Made by a program: the position numbers and the translations under genes
Assembly (NCBI GenBank): GCA_052139835.1
Contig: JBKQVT010000174.1
Location: 3,545 to 67,544 of the forward strand
Direction: 5' to 3'
DNA: 64,000 bases
Source of the DNA: JBKQVT01 sp052139835
Lineage (GTDB): Bacteria; Planctomycetota; Planctomycetia; Pirellulales; Thermoguttaceae
In this document: in pieces, positions 1 to 8,600 of the stretch
Layout of the letters: the number at the start of each line of letters is the position of its first letter
How positions within the stretch are numbered: position 1 is the first letter of the stretch
The notes under the pieces: model-generated
Told to the model about the DNA's origin: nothing
Databases searched by the model: none
What the model saw: only the letters and a program-made list of their open reading frames with translations

Positions 1-59
1 GACGCAGGCCTTCTCCGATAGTCCCCCTAGGCCGAAGGGCACCCAAGGGGTATCCGGCA

Positions 60-108
60 CGTTTTTCGGCCCCGACCATGCTCCGCATGGTGCCCGGGCC
101 GAAAAACG
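60..108. repeat. Nested inverted repeat upstream of the histidine kinase
   Basis: Perfect 13-bp arms (60-72 and 96-108, cgtttttcggccc and its complement) enclose a second perfect 7-bp stem (75-81 and 85-91) with a 3-nt loop. It lies 64 bp before the kinase start. It could be a terminator for a gene off the left edge or a dispersed palindrome; there is no T-run directly after the outer arm. Confidence 0.7.
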
Positions 109-172
109 AGCCAGTCCCCGGCCCGTCGGCGACGGCATAGGGGCCGGTCCCCGCTGCTGATGGGAGCGTGCA

Positions 173-1750
173 ATGGACGATCAAGACAGGACCAAGGAGC
201 AACTGCTTGCCGAACTGGCGGCCTTGCGGCAACGCGTCGGCGCGCTGGAGCAGACGGAGGAAAGACTGCGCATCGGCCAGCGGACGTTGCGAACGCTGAT
301 CGATGCCAGCCCCGAGGTCATCGTGTTGGCGGACACGGAGGGGACGATCTTGATTGCCAATGAGACGGCGGCGCGTCGTCTGGGCACAACCGTGGATGAG
401 CTTACCGGCCAGGGGCTAGGCACCTTCGTGACCCCGGAGGTGGCCGCAAAAAGAATGAAGCGTCTCCAGGAGGTGATTCGCACGGGCAAGGCGGTCCGTT
501 TCGAGGATCAGCGATCCGGGTGGTATTTCGAGATCGCCATGCACCCGGTCTTCGACGAACAGGGAAAGATTGCCGCCGTGGCGATCCTCGCCATCGACCG
601 GACCGACCGGAAACGGGCGGAAACGGCCTTGCAACAGGCCCACGACGAGTTGGAGCGGCGCGTCGCGGAGCGCACCGCCGCACTGACCAGGGCGAACGAG
701 GAACTTACCGTTTTTCGCCGCTTCGCGGAGGCCTCGGGCGAGGGTTTTGGAATGTCGGATTTGGATGGCCGCATCGTCTACGTGAACTCCACCCTTTGCC
801 GGCTCTTTGGCGAAACGACGCCGCAAGATGTCATCGGCCAGCAAGTATCCGCTTACTACCCGGAAGAATACCTGTCGCAACGGAACAAGGAAATGCTTCC
901 CGCCGTGCTGCGGGAAGGAGGATCCTGGCACGCTGAACAGATGGTCTTGCCGCGCGAGGGGGAACCGATCCTGACCCTGCAGAGCACCTTCTTGATTCGG
1001 GACGAGGGCGGGAATCCCTTTCGGATCGCGGTGGTGATCAGCGACATCACCGAACGCAAGCGGGCCGAGGAGGCGCTGCGCACAGAGCATCGCACCCTCA
1101 AGTACCTGCTGCAATCCAGCGACCATGAACGGCAACTCATCGCCTACGAAATCCACGACGGCCTGGCCCAATACCTTGCCGGCGCCCTCATGCAGTTCGA
1201 TGTCTACGCGCACCTCAAAAAGACGAAGCCAAAGGATGCGGCCAAGGCTTACGATGCCGGAGTGACCATGCTGCGGCAAGGCCATTTCGAGGCGCGGCGG
1301 CTGATCAGCGGCTTGAGACCGCCGATTCTCGATGAAGAGGGCATCGTGGCGGCGATTGCCCATTTGGTGGGCGAGGTGCGGCGGAAGAAAGGGCCCAAGA
1401 TCGAGTATGGCAGCAGGGTCAAGTTTCAGCGGTTGGCTCCCATCTTGGAGAATGCCGTGTACCGCATTGCCCAGGAGGCCCTCACGAATGCCTGCAAACA
1501 CAGTCAGAGCAAGACGGTCAGGATAACATTGGCGCAACGCGGCGACCGGCTGCGGATCGAGGTCCACGACCGAGGCGTCGGCTTCCGGCCCGAGGATATC
1601 AAGGAAGGTCAGTTCGGGTTGGCCGGCATCCGCGAACGGGCCAGGTTGCTCGGGGGCAAGGCCACTGTCGAGAGCAAAGTCGGCAAGGGGACGCGGGTCG
1701 TGGTCGAGTTGCCGATCGTGCCCCGAAGGGACGAGGAGGAAACGGAGTAG
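173..1750 (+). CDS. PAS-domain sensor histidine kinase, NarL/UhpB (HisKA_3) type
   Basis: A 525-residue kinase with no obvious transmembrane segment, so probably a cytoplasmic sensor. An N-terminal coiled coil (residues 5-40) is followed by PAS 1 (about 40-145), a linker helix (148-178), PAS 2 (about 180-300), a HisKA_3 dimerisation/phosphoacceptor domain with His328 in YEIHDGLAQ, and a HATPase_c domain with the N-box near EALTNACKHSQ and a D-R-G-V-G-F G1 box. This class normally phosphorylates LuxR/NarL-type response regulators, but none is adjacent. The two stand-alone receivers 54 kb away are no specific match. The ATG is preceded by GGGAGCG. The signal sensed cannot be read from the sequence. 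Confidence 0.93.
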   Translation: MDDQDRTKEQLLAELAALRQRVGALEQTEERLRIGQRTLRTLIDASPEVIVLADTEGTILIANETAARRLGTTVDELTGQGLGTFVTPEVAAKRMKRLQEVIRTGKAVRFEDQRSGWYFEIAMHPVFDEQGKIAAVAILAIDRTDRKRAETALQQAHDELERRVAERTAALTRANEELTVFRRFAEASGEGFGMSDLDGRIVYVNSTLCRLFGETTPQDVIGQQVSAYYPEEYLSQRNKEMLPAVLREGGSWHAEQMVLPREGEPILTLQSTFLIRDEGGNPFRIAVVISDITERKRAEEALRTEHRTLKYLLQSSDHERQLIAYEIHDGLAQYLAGALMQFDVYAHLKKTKPKDAAKAYDAGVTMLRQGHFEARRLISGLRPPILDEEGIVAAIAHLVGEVRRKKGPKIEYGSRVKFQRLAPILENAVYRIAQEALTNACKHSQSKTVRITLAQRGDRLRIEVHDRGVGFRPEDIKEGQFGLAGIRERARLLGGKATVESKVGKGTRVVVELPIVPRRDEEETE

Positions 1751-1856
1751 GACGAATAAGGGGATGAGTCCAATTAAGGTGGTTGTCTCGGCCCCAGTTG
1801 ACTCCACCGCCAGGGAGCGTAGACTGATGGGCATTACCGGTTCTGGAGTCCAAGCT

Positions 1857-2270
1857 ATGAAATCGATCCTCATCGCCGTCCTTTTTCTTTCCCTTCCCGC
1901 CCTTGCCGCCGAGAAGCACGACGAGGCCGAGAAGCAGGCCGTTGCCGCCGCCGAGTCCTGGCTTGCCCTCGTCGATGATGGCAAATACACCGAGAGTTGG
2001 GATGCCGCAGCCGACTACCTCAAGAGCGTCGTCACCAAGGACGATTTCGTGAAGTCCTTGAACGCCGCTCGCAAGCCGCTGGGCAAGCTCAAGTCCAGGG
2101 AAGTCAAGTCCAAGGAATACCGAACGAGCCTGTCCGGCGCTCCCGATGGCCAGTATGTTGTGATCCAGTTCAAGACCTCGCTGGAGAATAAGAAGTCGGC
2201 CATCGAAACCGTGACGCCCATGCTCGACAAGGATGGGAAGTGGCGGGTGAGCGGCTACTACATCAGGTGA
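1857..2270 (+). CDS. DUF4019 domain secreted protein
   Basis: A 137-residue protein with a clear signal peptide (MKSILIAVLFLSLPALAA) followed by a DUF4019 domain: an AAESWLALVDDGKY-like start, a central KxLGKLKSREVKS stretch and a C-terminal DGKWRVSGYYIR strand. The frame stays open upstream to 1764, but the start at 1857 is chosen because it gives the signal peptide. DUF4019 has no known biochemical role; the fold resembles small NTF2-like periplasmic domains (inference). Its last four codons are echoed upstream of the second DinB copy at about 37870, so an ancestral duplication began inside this gene. Confidence 0.85.
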   Translation: MKSILIAVLFLSLPALAAEKHDEAEKQAVAAAESWLALVDDGKYTESWDAAADYLKSVVTKDDFVKSLNAARKPLGKLKSREVKSKEYRTSLSGAPDGQYVVIQFKTSLENKKSAIETVTPMLDKDGKWRVSGYYIR

Positions 2271-2477
2271 CAGGGCCTTGGAAGATGGGAGCGATTTACG
2301 TTAGGTTCTTTGCTAGAGTTGGTCATCGATGCGTTTGTCGCCGTCGCCGAGTGGGCAGATTGGCGGGGCCGACGGCGAATCAAGTGCCCTGCGTGTTGGC
2401 AGAGCATCTCCCGACAAGCCCTCACCTGCCCACACTGCGGTTGGTCGCCGTTCAACACGAACTTGGAGGACATTCCC

Positions 2478-2942
2478 ATGAACTCACCAATCGACAACTA
2501 CCTCGACGGCCCCCAAGTGCTGCGAAAGGCCGTGGCGGGGATGACGCCGGAGCAACTCGCTGCCCGCCCCATCCCCGGCAAGTGGTCCACGCTGGAGGTC
2601 GTCTGCCACCTGGCCGACTTCGAGATCGTCTATGCCGACCGGATCAAACGGGTGATTGCCGAAGATGAGCCGACTCTTTTCGGCGGCGACCCGGGCGCCT
2701 TCGCCGCACGCTTGGCCTATCATGACCGGCAAGCCGAAGAGGAACTCCAACTCATCGAACTGGTCCGCACGCAGGTGGCGCGGATTCTTCGCACGCTCAA
2801 GCCCAAGGAGTTTCAACGTCACGGTATCCACTCGGAGTTCGGGCCGCTGACGCTGGAAACGCTGCTGCAACGAATCACCGGCCACATCCCCCACCACGTC
2901 CGATTCATCGACGAGAAGCGGAAGGCGTTGGCCCAGACGTGA
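2478..2942 (+). CDS. DinB-family protein (copy A)
   Basis: A 154-residue protein of the DinB/YfiT-like four-helix family. The motifs are W-S-T-L-E-V-V-C-H-L-A-D near residue 36 and G-H-I-P-H-H-V-R-F near the C-terminus; these histidines match the metal-binding triad of DinB folds. Members bind a divalent metal and some are thiol transferases; the substrate here is unknown. The ATG has a strong GGAGGA site. The frame is open further upstream to a TTG at 2310 and encodes a zinc-ribbon-like CPxC...CPHC stretch, so a longer 210-residue product is possible. It differs from copy B (38079-38543) at about 10 of 154 positions. Confidence 0.88.
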   Translation: MNSPIDNYLDGPQVLRKAVAGMTPEQLAARPIPGKWSTLEVVCHLADFEIVYADRIKRVIAEDEPTLFGGDPGAFAARLAYHDRQAEEELQLIELVRTQVARILRTLKPKEFQRHGIHSEFGPLTLETLLQRITGHIPHHVRFIDEKRKALAQT

Positions 2943-3119
2943 CGCCGGAGTCCCGTTGCCGCCGGTCGATGGCGTCTGGCGGTTCAACGGATGAGTGGGA
3001 GAAATAGAGACTAGGAGAAATGAGGTGGCCAATGCCAATGGAAACACGCCACACATTCGGCAAGGTGCGGGGCCGCCCAAGAAACGACGCCAGCCCGCGG
3101 AAACCAAGGGCTTGCGGAG

Positions 3120-3158
3120 TGCCCCCATACAGGACTCAAACCTGCGACTTCCTGATGG
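3120..3158 (-). pseudogene. tRNA 3'-half remnant
   Basis: Read on the minus strand this matches the acceptor 3' strand, T-arm, variable loop and 3' anticodon stem of a tRNA and aligns with the intact tRNA-Lys at 39320-39392 (shared aggactc-aacct-cgact core). The 5' half is absent; the sequence runs directly into the end of the leucine-rich-repeat gene. It cannot be a functional tRNA. Confidence 0.6.
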
Positions 3159-3173
3159 CGTTTGCCGATCGTA

Positions 3174-4148
3174 TCACCACCCTATCTCGGCCTTCGGCAG
3201 CGCCTGCTGAAGATCCTTCACGCCCGCCGCCGTGACCTTGGTGTGGACGACGTCCAGCCTTTGCAGTTGCGACATTCCTTTGAGGTGCTTCAGCCCGGCG
3301 TCGCTGACCGCGGTGCCGTCGAGGTGCAGGCGCTGGAGTTCGGGCAAGGCCGCGAGGTATTTCAGCCCGGCGTCGCCGACCTTGGTGTTTTCGAGGCTCA
3401 GTTGCGTCAGATGGGTCAAACCCCTGAGGTATTGCAGCCCGGCGTCGCTGACCTTGGTGTTCCAAAGCATGAGCACGTGGAGCTGGGTCAATCCTTTGAG
3501 GCTGGCCAGGCCGGCGTCGCCGACGGCGGTGCCCTCGAGGTAGAGCGCTTGAAGTTGGGTCAATCCCTTGAGGTGTTCCATCCCCGCGTCGCTGACCGCG
3601 GCGCCGCTGAGTGTCAGGGCCTGGAGTTGAGTCAATCCCCTGAGGTGTGCCAGCCCGGCGTCGCCGACCTTGGTCTGGCCGATGTCGAGGCGCTCGAGTT
3701 GGCTCATTCCGGCGAGGTATTTCAGCCCGGCGTCGCCGACGTTGGTGCCGTAGAGTGACAGGTTTTGGAGTTGCGTCATTCCGGCGAGGTATTGCATCCC
3801 GGCGTCGCCGACCTTGGTGCGCCAGAGATTCAGGCGTCGGAGTTGGGTCAAAGCCTTGAGGTGTTTCAGTCCGGCGCCGGTCACGTTGGTGCTCTCAAGG
3901 TTCAGCACCTGGAGTTGAGTCAATCCCTCCAGGGGTTCCAGCCCGGCGTCGTCGATCTTGGTGCTGCTGAGGTCGAGTGTTTGGAGTTGGGTCAATTTGT
4001 CCAGGCCCTTCAAAGCGGCGTTGGTGGTCCTGCTGCCGTGGAGGTCCAGTGCGCGGGTTTGAGGCAATCCCTCGAGGTGTCCCAGTCCGCCGCTGCGGAC
4101 CTTGGTGCCATCGAGGTCGAGCTTTTCGAGGCGGGTCAGCCCCTTGAG
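3174..4148 (-). CDS. Leucine-rich-repeat protein, C-terminal part (after frameshift)
   Basis: This is the downstream part of one leucine-rich-repeat gene whose reading frame shifts at about 4148. It encodes roughly 13 more 24-residue repeats of the form L-T-x-L-Q-x-L-x-L-x-x-T-x-V-x-D-A-G-L-x-x-L-x-G, then a normal family ending (L-Q-Q-A-L-P-K-A-E-I). It has no start or signal peptide of its own. Adding one base at 4148 joins it seamlessly to the upstream part to give about 828 residues. Either the gene is broken in this organism or the base was lost in sequencing or assembly; the continued quality of the repeats downstream favours a recent or artefactual shift. Confidence 0.8.
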   Translation of the reverse strand, partial: LKGLTRLEKLDLDGTKVRSGGLGHLEGLPQTRALDLHGSRTTNAALKGLDKLTQLQTLDLSSTKIDDAGLEPLEGLTQLQVLNLESTNVTGAGLKHLKALTQLRRLNLWRTKVGDAGMQYLAGMTQLQNLSLYGTNVGDAGLKYLAGMSQLERLDIGQTKVGDAGLAHLRGLTQLQALTLSGAAVSDAGMEHLKGLTQLQALYLEGTAVGDAGLASLKGLTQLHVLMLWNTKVSDAGLQYLRGLTHLTQLSLENTKVGDAGLKYLAALPELQRLHLDGTAVSDAGLKHLKGMSQLQRLDVVHTKVTAAGVKDLQQALPKAEIGW

Positions 4149-5659
4149 TGTTTCAGTCCCGCGTCGCTGACCTTGGTGCGGTTGAGGTTCAACTCTTGGA
4201 GTTGGGTTAATCCCTTGAGGTGTTCCAGGCCGGCGTCGTTGACCTTGGTGTCGCTGAGGTCCAGCACGGTGAGTTGGGTCAATCCTTTGAGGTGTTCGAG
4301 GCCGACGCGGCTGATCCGGTTGTCGGCCAGCCGCAGCCACTGGAGCCGGGTCAATCCTTCCAGGTTTTCCAGCCCGGCGTCGCTGATCCTGGTGCGCCAG
4401 AGGTCCAGGCGGCGGAGTTGGGCCAGTCCCTTGAGGTGTTCCAGTCCGGCGTCGCCGATGTTCGTATCGGTGAGGTCCAGGTCTTGGAGTTGGCTGAATC
4501 GCGCGACGATTCGCAGCCCGGTGTTGCTGATCCTGGTATCGCTGAGGTTCAATTTTTGAAGTTGCGTCAATCCCTTGAGTTGTTCGAGCCCGGCGTCGCC
4601 GATTTTGGTGTAGCCGAGGTCCAGGTCCTGGAGCCGCGTCAATCCTTTGAGGTGTTCCATGCCGGCGTCGCGGAGCTTCGTATTGTCGAGGTCCAGCGAG
4701 GCGAGTTGGGTCAAGTGTTCGAGGTGTTGCAGTCCGGCGTCGGTGATCTGGGAGCTATCGAGGCTCAGCTCGCGAAGTTGGGTCAATGGCTCAAGGTATT
4801 GCAGCCCCGCGTCGCCGACCGGGGTCCAATAGAGCTTCAGCGCTTGGAGTTGGGTCAACCCCTTGAGGCGTTCCAGCCCGGCGTCGCCGACCTTGGTGTA
4901 CCTGATGTCCAGGTTTTGGAGTTGGGCAAGTCCTCCGAGGTGTTTCATCCCGGCGTCGCCGACCTTGGTCGAGAAGAGATGCAGGTCCCGGAGCCCAGTC
5001 AATCCCTTGAGATTTTCCAGGCCGGCGTCGCCGACGGCAGTTTGGTCGAGGAAGAGGACTTCGAGCTGGGTCATGCCCGCGAGGTACTGCAGGCCGGCGT
5101 CGCCGACCTTGGTCTGGACGAGGTGCAGAAATTGGAGTTGGGTTAATCCCTTGAGGTGTTTCAGCCCGGCGTCGCCGATCCCGGTGTAGCCGAGCACGAG
5201 CGCCTGGAGCCGGCTTAGTCTCTTGAGGTGTTCGAGGCCGGCATCGGTGATTCTAGTGCCGGCGAGGTTCAGCTCTTGGAGCCGGGTCAGTCCTTCGAGG
5301 TGTTTCAGCCCGGCGTCGCCGACCTGGGTGCCGCTGAGGCCGAGCACTTGGAGCCGGGGCAATCCCTTGAGGCGTTCGAGGGCGGCGTCGTTGAGGTTGG
5401 TGCCCGGCAGGTCCAGCCGTTGGAGTTCGGGCAAGTCTTCGAGGCATTTCAGCGCCGCATCAGTCAGCTTGGCAGACTTGATCACCACGCCGATCACGGG
5501 CTTGTCCGGGCGGCTTTCGTCCACGATGACTTCGCCGCCCGACTTCCTGATCTCGGCAATTGCGCTTTCCTGCCGGGGATCGGGTGCGGCCGCCCGACCC
5601 CAGCAAGCCGATGCGAGCAACAATCCTAACGCCACCATGGGCACGGCACTCCGGTTCAT
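4136..5659 (-). CDS. Leucine-rich-repeat protein, N-terminal part with signal peptide
   Basis: It begins at an ATG with GGAGAG upstream and a signal peptide (MNRSAVPMVALGLLLASACWG, cleavage after A-A-A), so the product is exported. A short pre-domain (I-A-E-I-R-K-S-G-G-E-V) leads into about 18 repeats of the 24-residue 'T-K-V-x-D-A-G-L-x-H-L-K-G' type common in planctomycetes. Such arrays form ribonuclease-inhibitor-like solenoids and normally bind proteins. The frame ends early at a TGA (4136-4138) because of a missing base near 4148. It starts 31 bp after the giant VIT/VWA gene and is probably co-transcribed with it. The binding partner is unknown. Confidence 0.88.
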   Translation of the reverse strand: MNRSAVPMVALGLLLASACWGRAAAPDPRQESAIAEIRKSGGEVIVDESRPDKPVIGVVIKSAKLTDAALKCLEDLPELQRLDLPGTNLNDAALERLKGLPRLQVLGLSGTQVGDAGLKHLEGLTRLQELNLAGTRITDAGLEHLKRLSRLQALVLGYTGIGDAGLKHLKGLTQLQFLHLVQTKVGDAGLQYLAGMTQLEVLFLDQTAVGDAGLENLKGLTGLRDLHLFSTKVGDAGMKHLGGLAQLQNLDIRYTKVGDAGLERLKGLTQLQALKLYWTPVGDAGLQYLEPLTQLRELSLDSSQITDAGLQHLEHLTQLASLDLDNTKLRDAGMEHLKGLTRLQDLDLGYTKIGDAGLEQLKGLTQLQKLNLSDTRISNTGLRIVARFSQLQDLDLTDTNIGDAGLEHLKGLAQLRRLDLWRTRISDAGLENLEGLTRLQWLRLADNRISRVGLEHLKGLTQLTVLDLSDTKVNDAGLEHLKGLTQLQELNLNRTKVSDAGLKHSRG

Positions 5660-5690
5660 GGGGTTTTCTCTCCGTGATGCGGTATCGTCG

Positions 5691-8600
5691 TCACCGTCGG
5701 TCCTTGAGTTCCTGCTCCAACCCGCGGACCTCGCCGAGCACATTTTTGCCGCCTCCCGGCCAGGCCGTTTCGCGGAGTTTCTTGATCGTGGCCTCGGCCT
5801 CGGCCCAGTGCTGGCCGTAGATTTGCGCCTTGGCCAGGAGCACCAGGCCCGTGGGGTCCCGGGGCCGGAGCCTGGCGACTTGCTCCCACTGCTGTGCGGC
5901 GTCCTCCCAGAGTTTCTGTTCCTGGCGTATTTCGGCCAGCGCCTGGTGGCTGGCGGCATCCGCCGGCGCGACCGCAACGATGGAGGTGTAGGCACGGTCG
6001 GCTTCTGGCAGTTCGCCGAGTTCCTCGTAGCGGTGGCCGAGGTCCGCGTAGAGCGCGGTATCGCGGGCGCCGAGCTGGCAGAGGCGGAGCAGTTCTTCAA
6101 CGGCCTCTTCCTCTCGCTCCGCGGAATCATAGCACGCCAGCAGTTTGCCGCGTGTTTCCGCGTCGTTGGGCAGGCACTGGGCGGCGATGCGCAGGTGAGG
6201 GATCGCCTTGGCGCTCTGCGACTTGTCGACGTAGGCCCAGCCCAGGGCCTTGCGGACGATAGGGTTCTCCAGTCCGGTCTTTTCGACCTGCCGCGCAAAC
6301 CGGTCTGCATAGGCGTCCAGGTCGGGCGCGGCCGCGATCAGTTCCCTCACGAGGTTGTTGTCGAAGCCGGACGTCTCGTCAGTGCCGTTGCCAGGCCCCA
6401 ATTTGCTTGCCGCCTCCACCGCTTCGGCGGTCTTCCCCAAGCCGGCGTAGGCGCGGGCCAGCGAGGTGTAGTAGGCGGGCAATTCCGTGTCGGCCTGGTT
6501 GCCGCCGTTGCCGGCGGGGCCGCCCCCGGCCACGCCCCCGCCGAAAGCAAAGTTGTCCGCCGCGGCCGGCTGATCGCGGTGCGGCCGGGGCCACTCGTGG
6601 CAGGCGATCGCATCGCGGAAGCAGCGGACCGCGGGCTCGAAGAGACCGCAAGCCAGGCAGGTGGCGCCCAGCGAGGCCAAGGCGTCTTCGTCCCAGCCGT
6701 CGTGCTCGCTCAGGCAGGCGTCGGTCTTCTTCCACAAATCGAGCAGTTTCTGCTCTTGGCCCGTCTCGGAGTACGCCCACATCAACCACTCGACGTGGCG
6801 CACGTCGTCCGGCCGGCGGCCTACCAGGGCCTCGAAGATCGGGATCCACAAGGCGCGCGGCCCGGACGGCTTGCCGGCGACTTTGCCGCGATGCGGCGAA
6901 GACGGCGTCTCGGGTTGACTGTTCGCTTCGGGACCAAGCTTCATGAGTTCGGTGATCAACTGCGACAGGGCAGCCTCATGGAGCAGCCCCCGGCGGCAGC
7001 CGTCGGCGAGGATTTCGATGGCCCGGTCCCGCTGGTCGAGGCGCCCGAACATGCACCACGCGATGTACAAGACCGTCGCCTCCGAATCCTTGTTCTGCTG
7101 CAGCACCTCCTCGGCGGCGGCGGCCATGAGCGGCGTCTCCGGCTGCAATGCCTGCCAAAGGGCGTTGGGCCCATTGCGAGGGTACATGGCGGCCTCGGAG
7201 CGTGACTGGAGATCCCGCCGGAATCTTGCCAGCATGATTTGCAGCAGCCGCTTTTCCAGGTCGCCGTGATCCCTCACTTCCGTGCGCCATTGCAGCAGCG
7301 TGTCGGCGCATGCGCTCAAGGTATCCTGGCCGGTGTAGGGCAGCCCGGCAGGCTCGTTTTCTATCTGCTGGATGAGGAAGAGCATGCCGTCGCGGGGGCC
7401 GACGACGTCGTGCACGGCGCCGGCGGTTACGGAGATGACGTGCAACCGCTGGGCGGGCTGACGCTCGAGCAGCTTGGGCAATTGCTCGGCGATGAATCGC
7501 TTCAGGTCGCTGGCCGCCGCGGCATAGCGACGCTGGTGCGCGGCGCCATAAATGGCGTACAACCGGACCAGGAGGTCGTCGCGGAAATCCCCGAACTCGC
7601 TGCCGAGATCGGGACGGGGCACGTCCAACTCCTTGCGAATCTTCTGCTCGACGGCGTGGTAGAGCGTCTCGCCGCGGCCCAAGGAAACGTCGGCGTTCCG
7701 CCGGATCGCGTCGCAGTAAAGCCCGTACAATTCCCGCCTGAGATACTTGGCTGGCGGCCGGCCGGCCGCGTGCGCGATTTGATCGCGGAGGATCGATTCC
7801 AGGGCGGCGAACGGCAAGTCGCCGCAGCCCGCAGCGTCCCCGGTATTCCTCTGGAGGGCGTCCGCGTAGAGCTGGCTCAACTGGCCCGCGAGCCGGCGGA
7901 TTTGCTCCTGGTCGGTCGTGCGCGCAAGCCAATCACCGGCGAGCATTGCGGCGCGAGCCCACTGCTGTCTTTCCTTGAGGTATTCGACCAGCTTGAAGAG
8001 GAGATTGTCTTCCCCGGGGGGCGGCGTGCCGCCGCCGGCCTCCTGGCGCTCCTTCACCGCCGCCGCCAGCACTTCGATGGCCGCGTCGTAGTGCTCATAG
8101 GACCAATGGGTTTCGCCCAGGCTTTCGGCGACTGCGGACCGGTCGGCCGAGCCGCGGGGGAGGGCGCGATAGAGGCGTTCCATTTCGGCGAGTTGTTCGG
8201 CGGCCAGGGGCGGGTCCTTGATCGTGCTGAGCGAGGCCAGCAGGGCGCACATCCGCGGCGGCTCGCCGGGCGACCAGGCGTGCGGCCAAGCCCTTCGCAG
8301 GGCCGCCACAGCCCGCTCGGCGTGCGGTGCGGGCTCGTCGGCCAGTTCCGAGGCGCGGCAGTGGACGAGCGCTTCGAGCAGATCCAGGGCCCGCCGGTCG
8401 ACCTCGGTCCGTGCGCGGCGGCGGACCTCCGCGATCCGCTCGAGGAACGAATTGAGCGTGGCTTCGTCCTCCACTGCCGCGAGCAAGGGTCCGGCGCCTT
8501 CGACGAGGGGATAGATTTCCAGCGCCGTGCGGCCGAGCATCGCGTCGGACAGCCCGGCCAACAGGCGGAAGTCGTGCGTCGCTTGATAGAACTCCGCGAG

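Larger units (their letters stand above)
2258..3160 (+). repeat. Segmental duplication, copy A (DinB plus tRNA-like end, tspO lost)
   Basis: This stretch is highly similar to 37855-39345. Similarity starts in the last codons of the DUF4019 gene, covers the DinB gene, continues for some 20 bp past its stop, jumps to the sequence that follows tspO in copy B, and ends in the 3' part of a tRNA. Copy A lacks the tspO gene and about 90 bp of the spacer before the tRNA. Both copies have the same orientation. Confidence 0.85.

Noticed and set aside
3160..5460. The repetitive 72-bp pattern considered as a non-coding tandem satellite
   Set aside because: The period equals one 24-residue leucine-rich repeat and the minus-strand frame is preserved, so it is coding.
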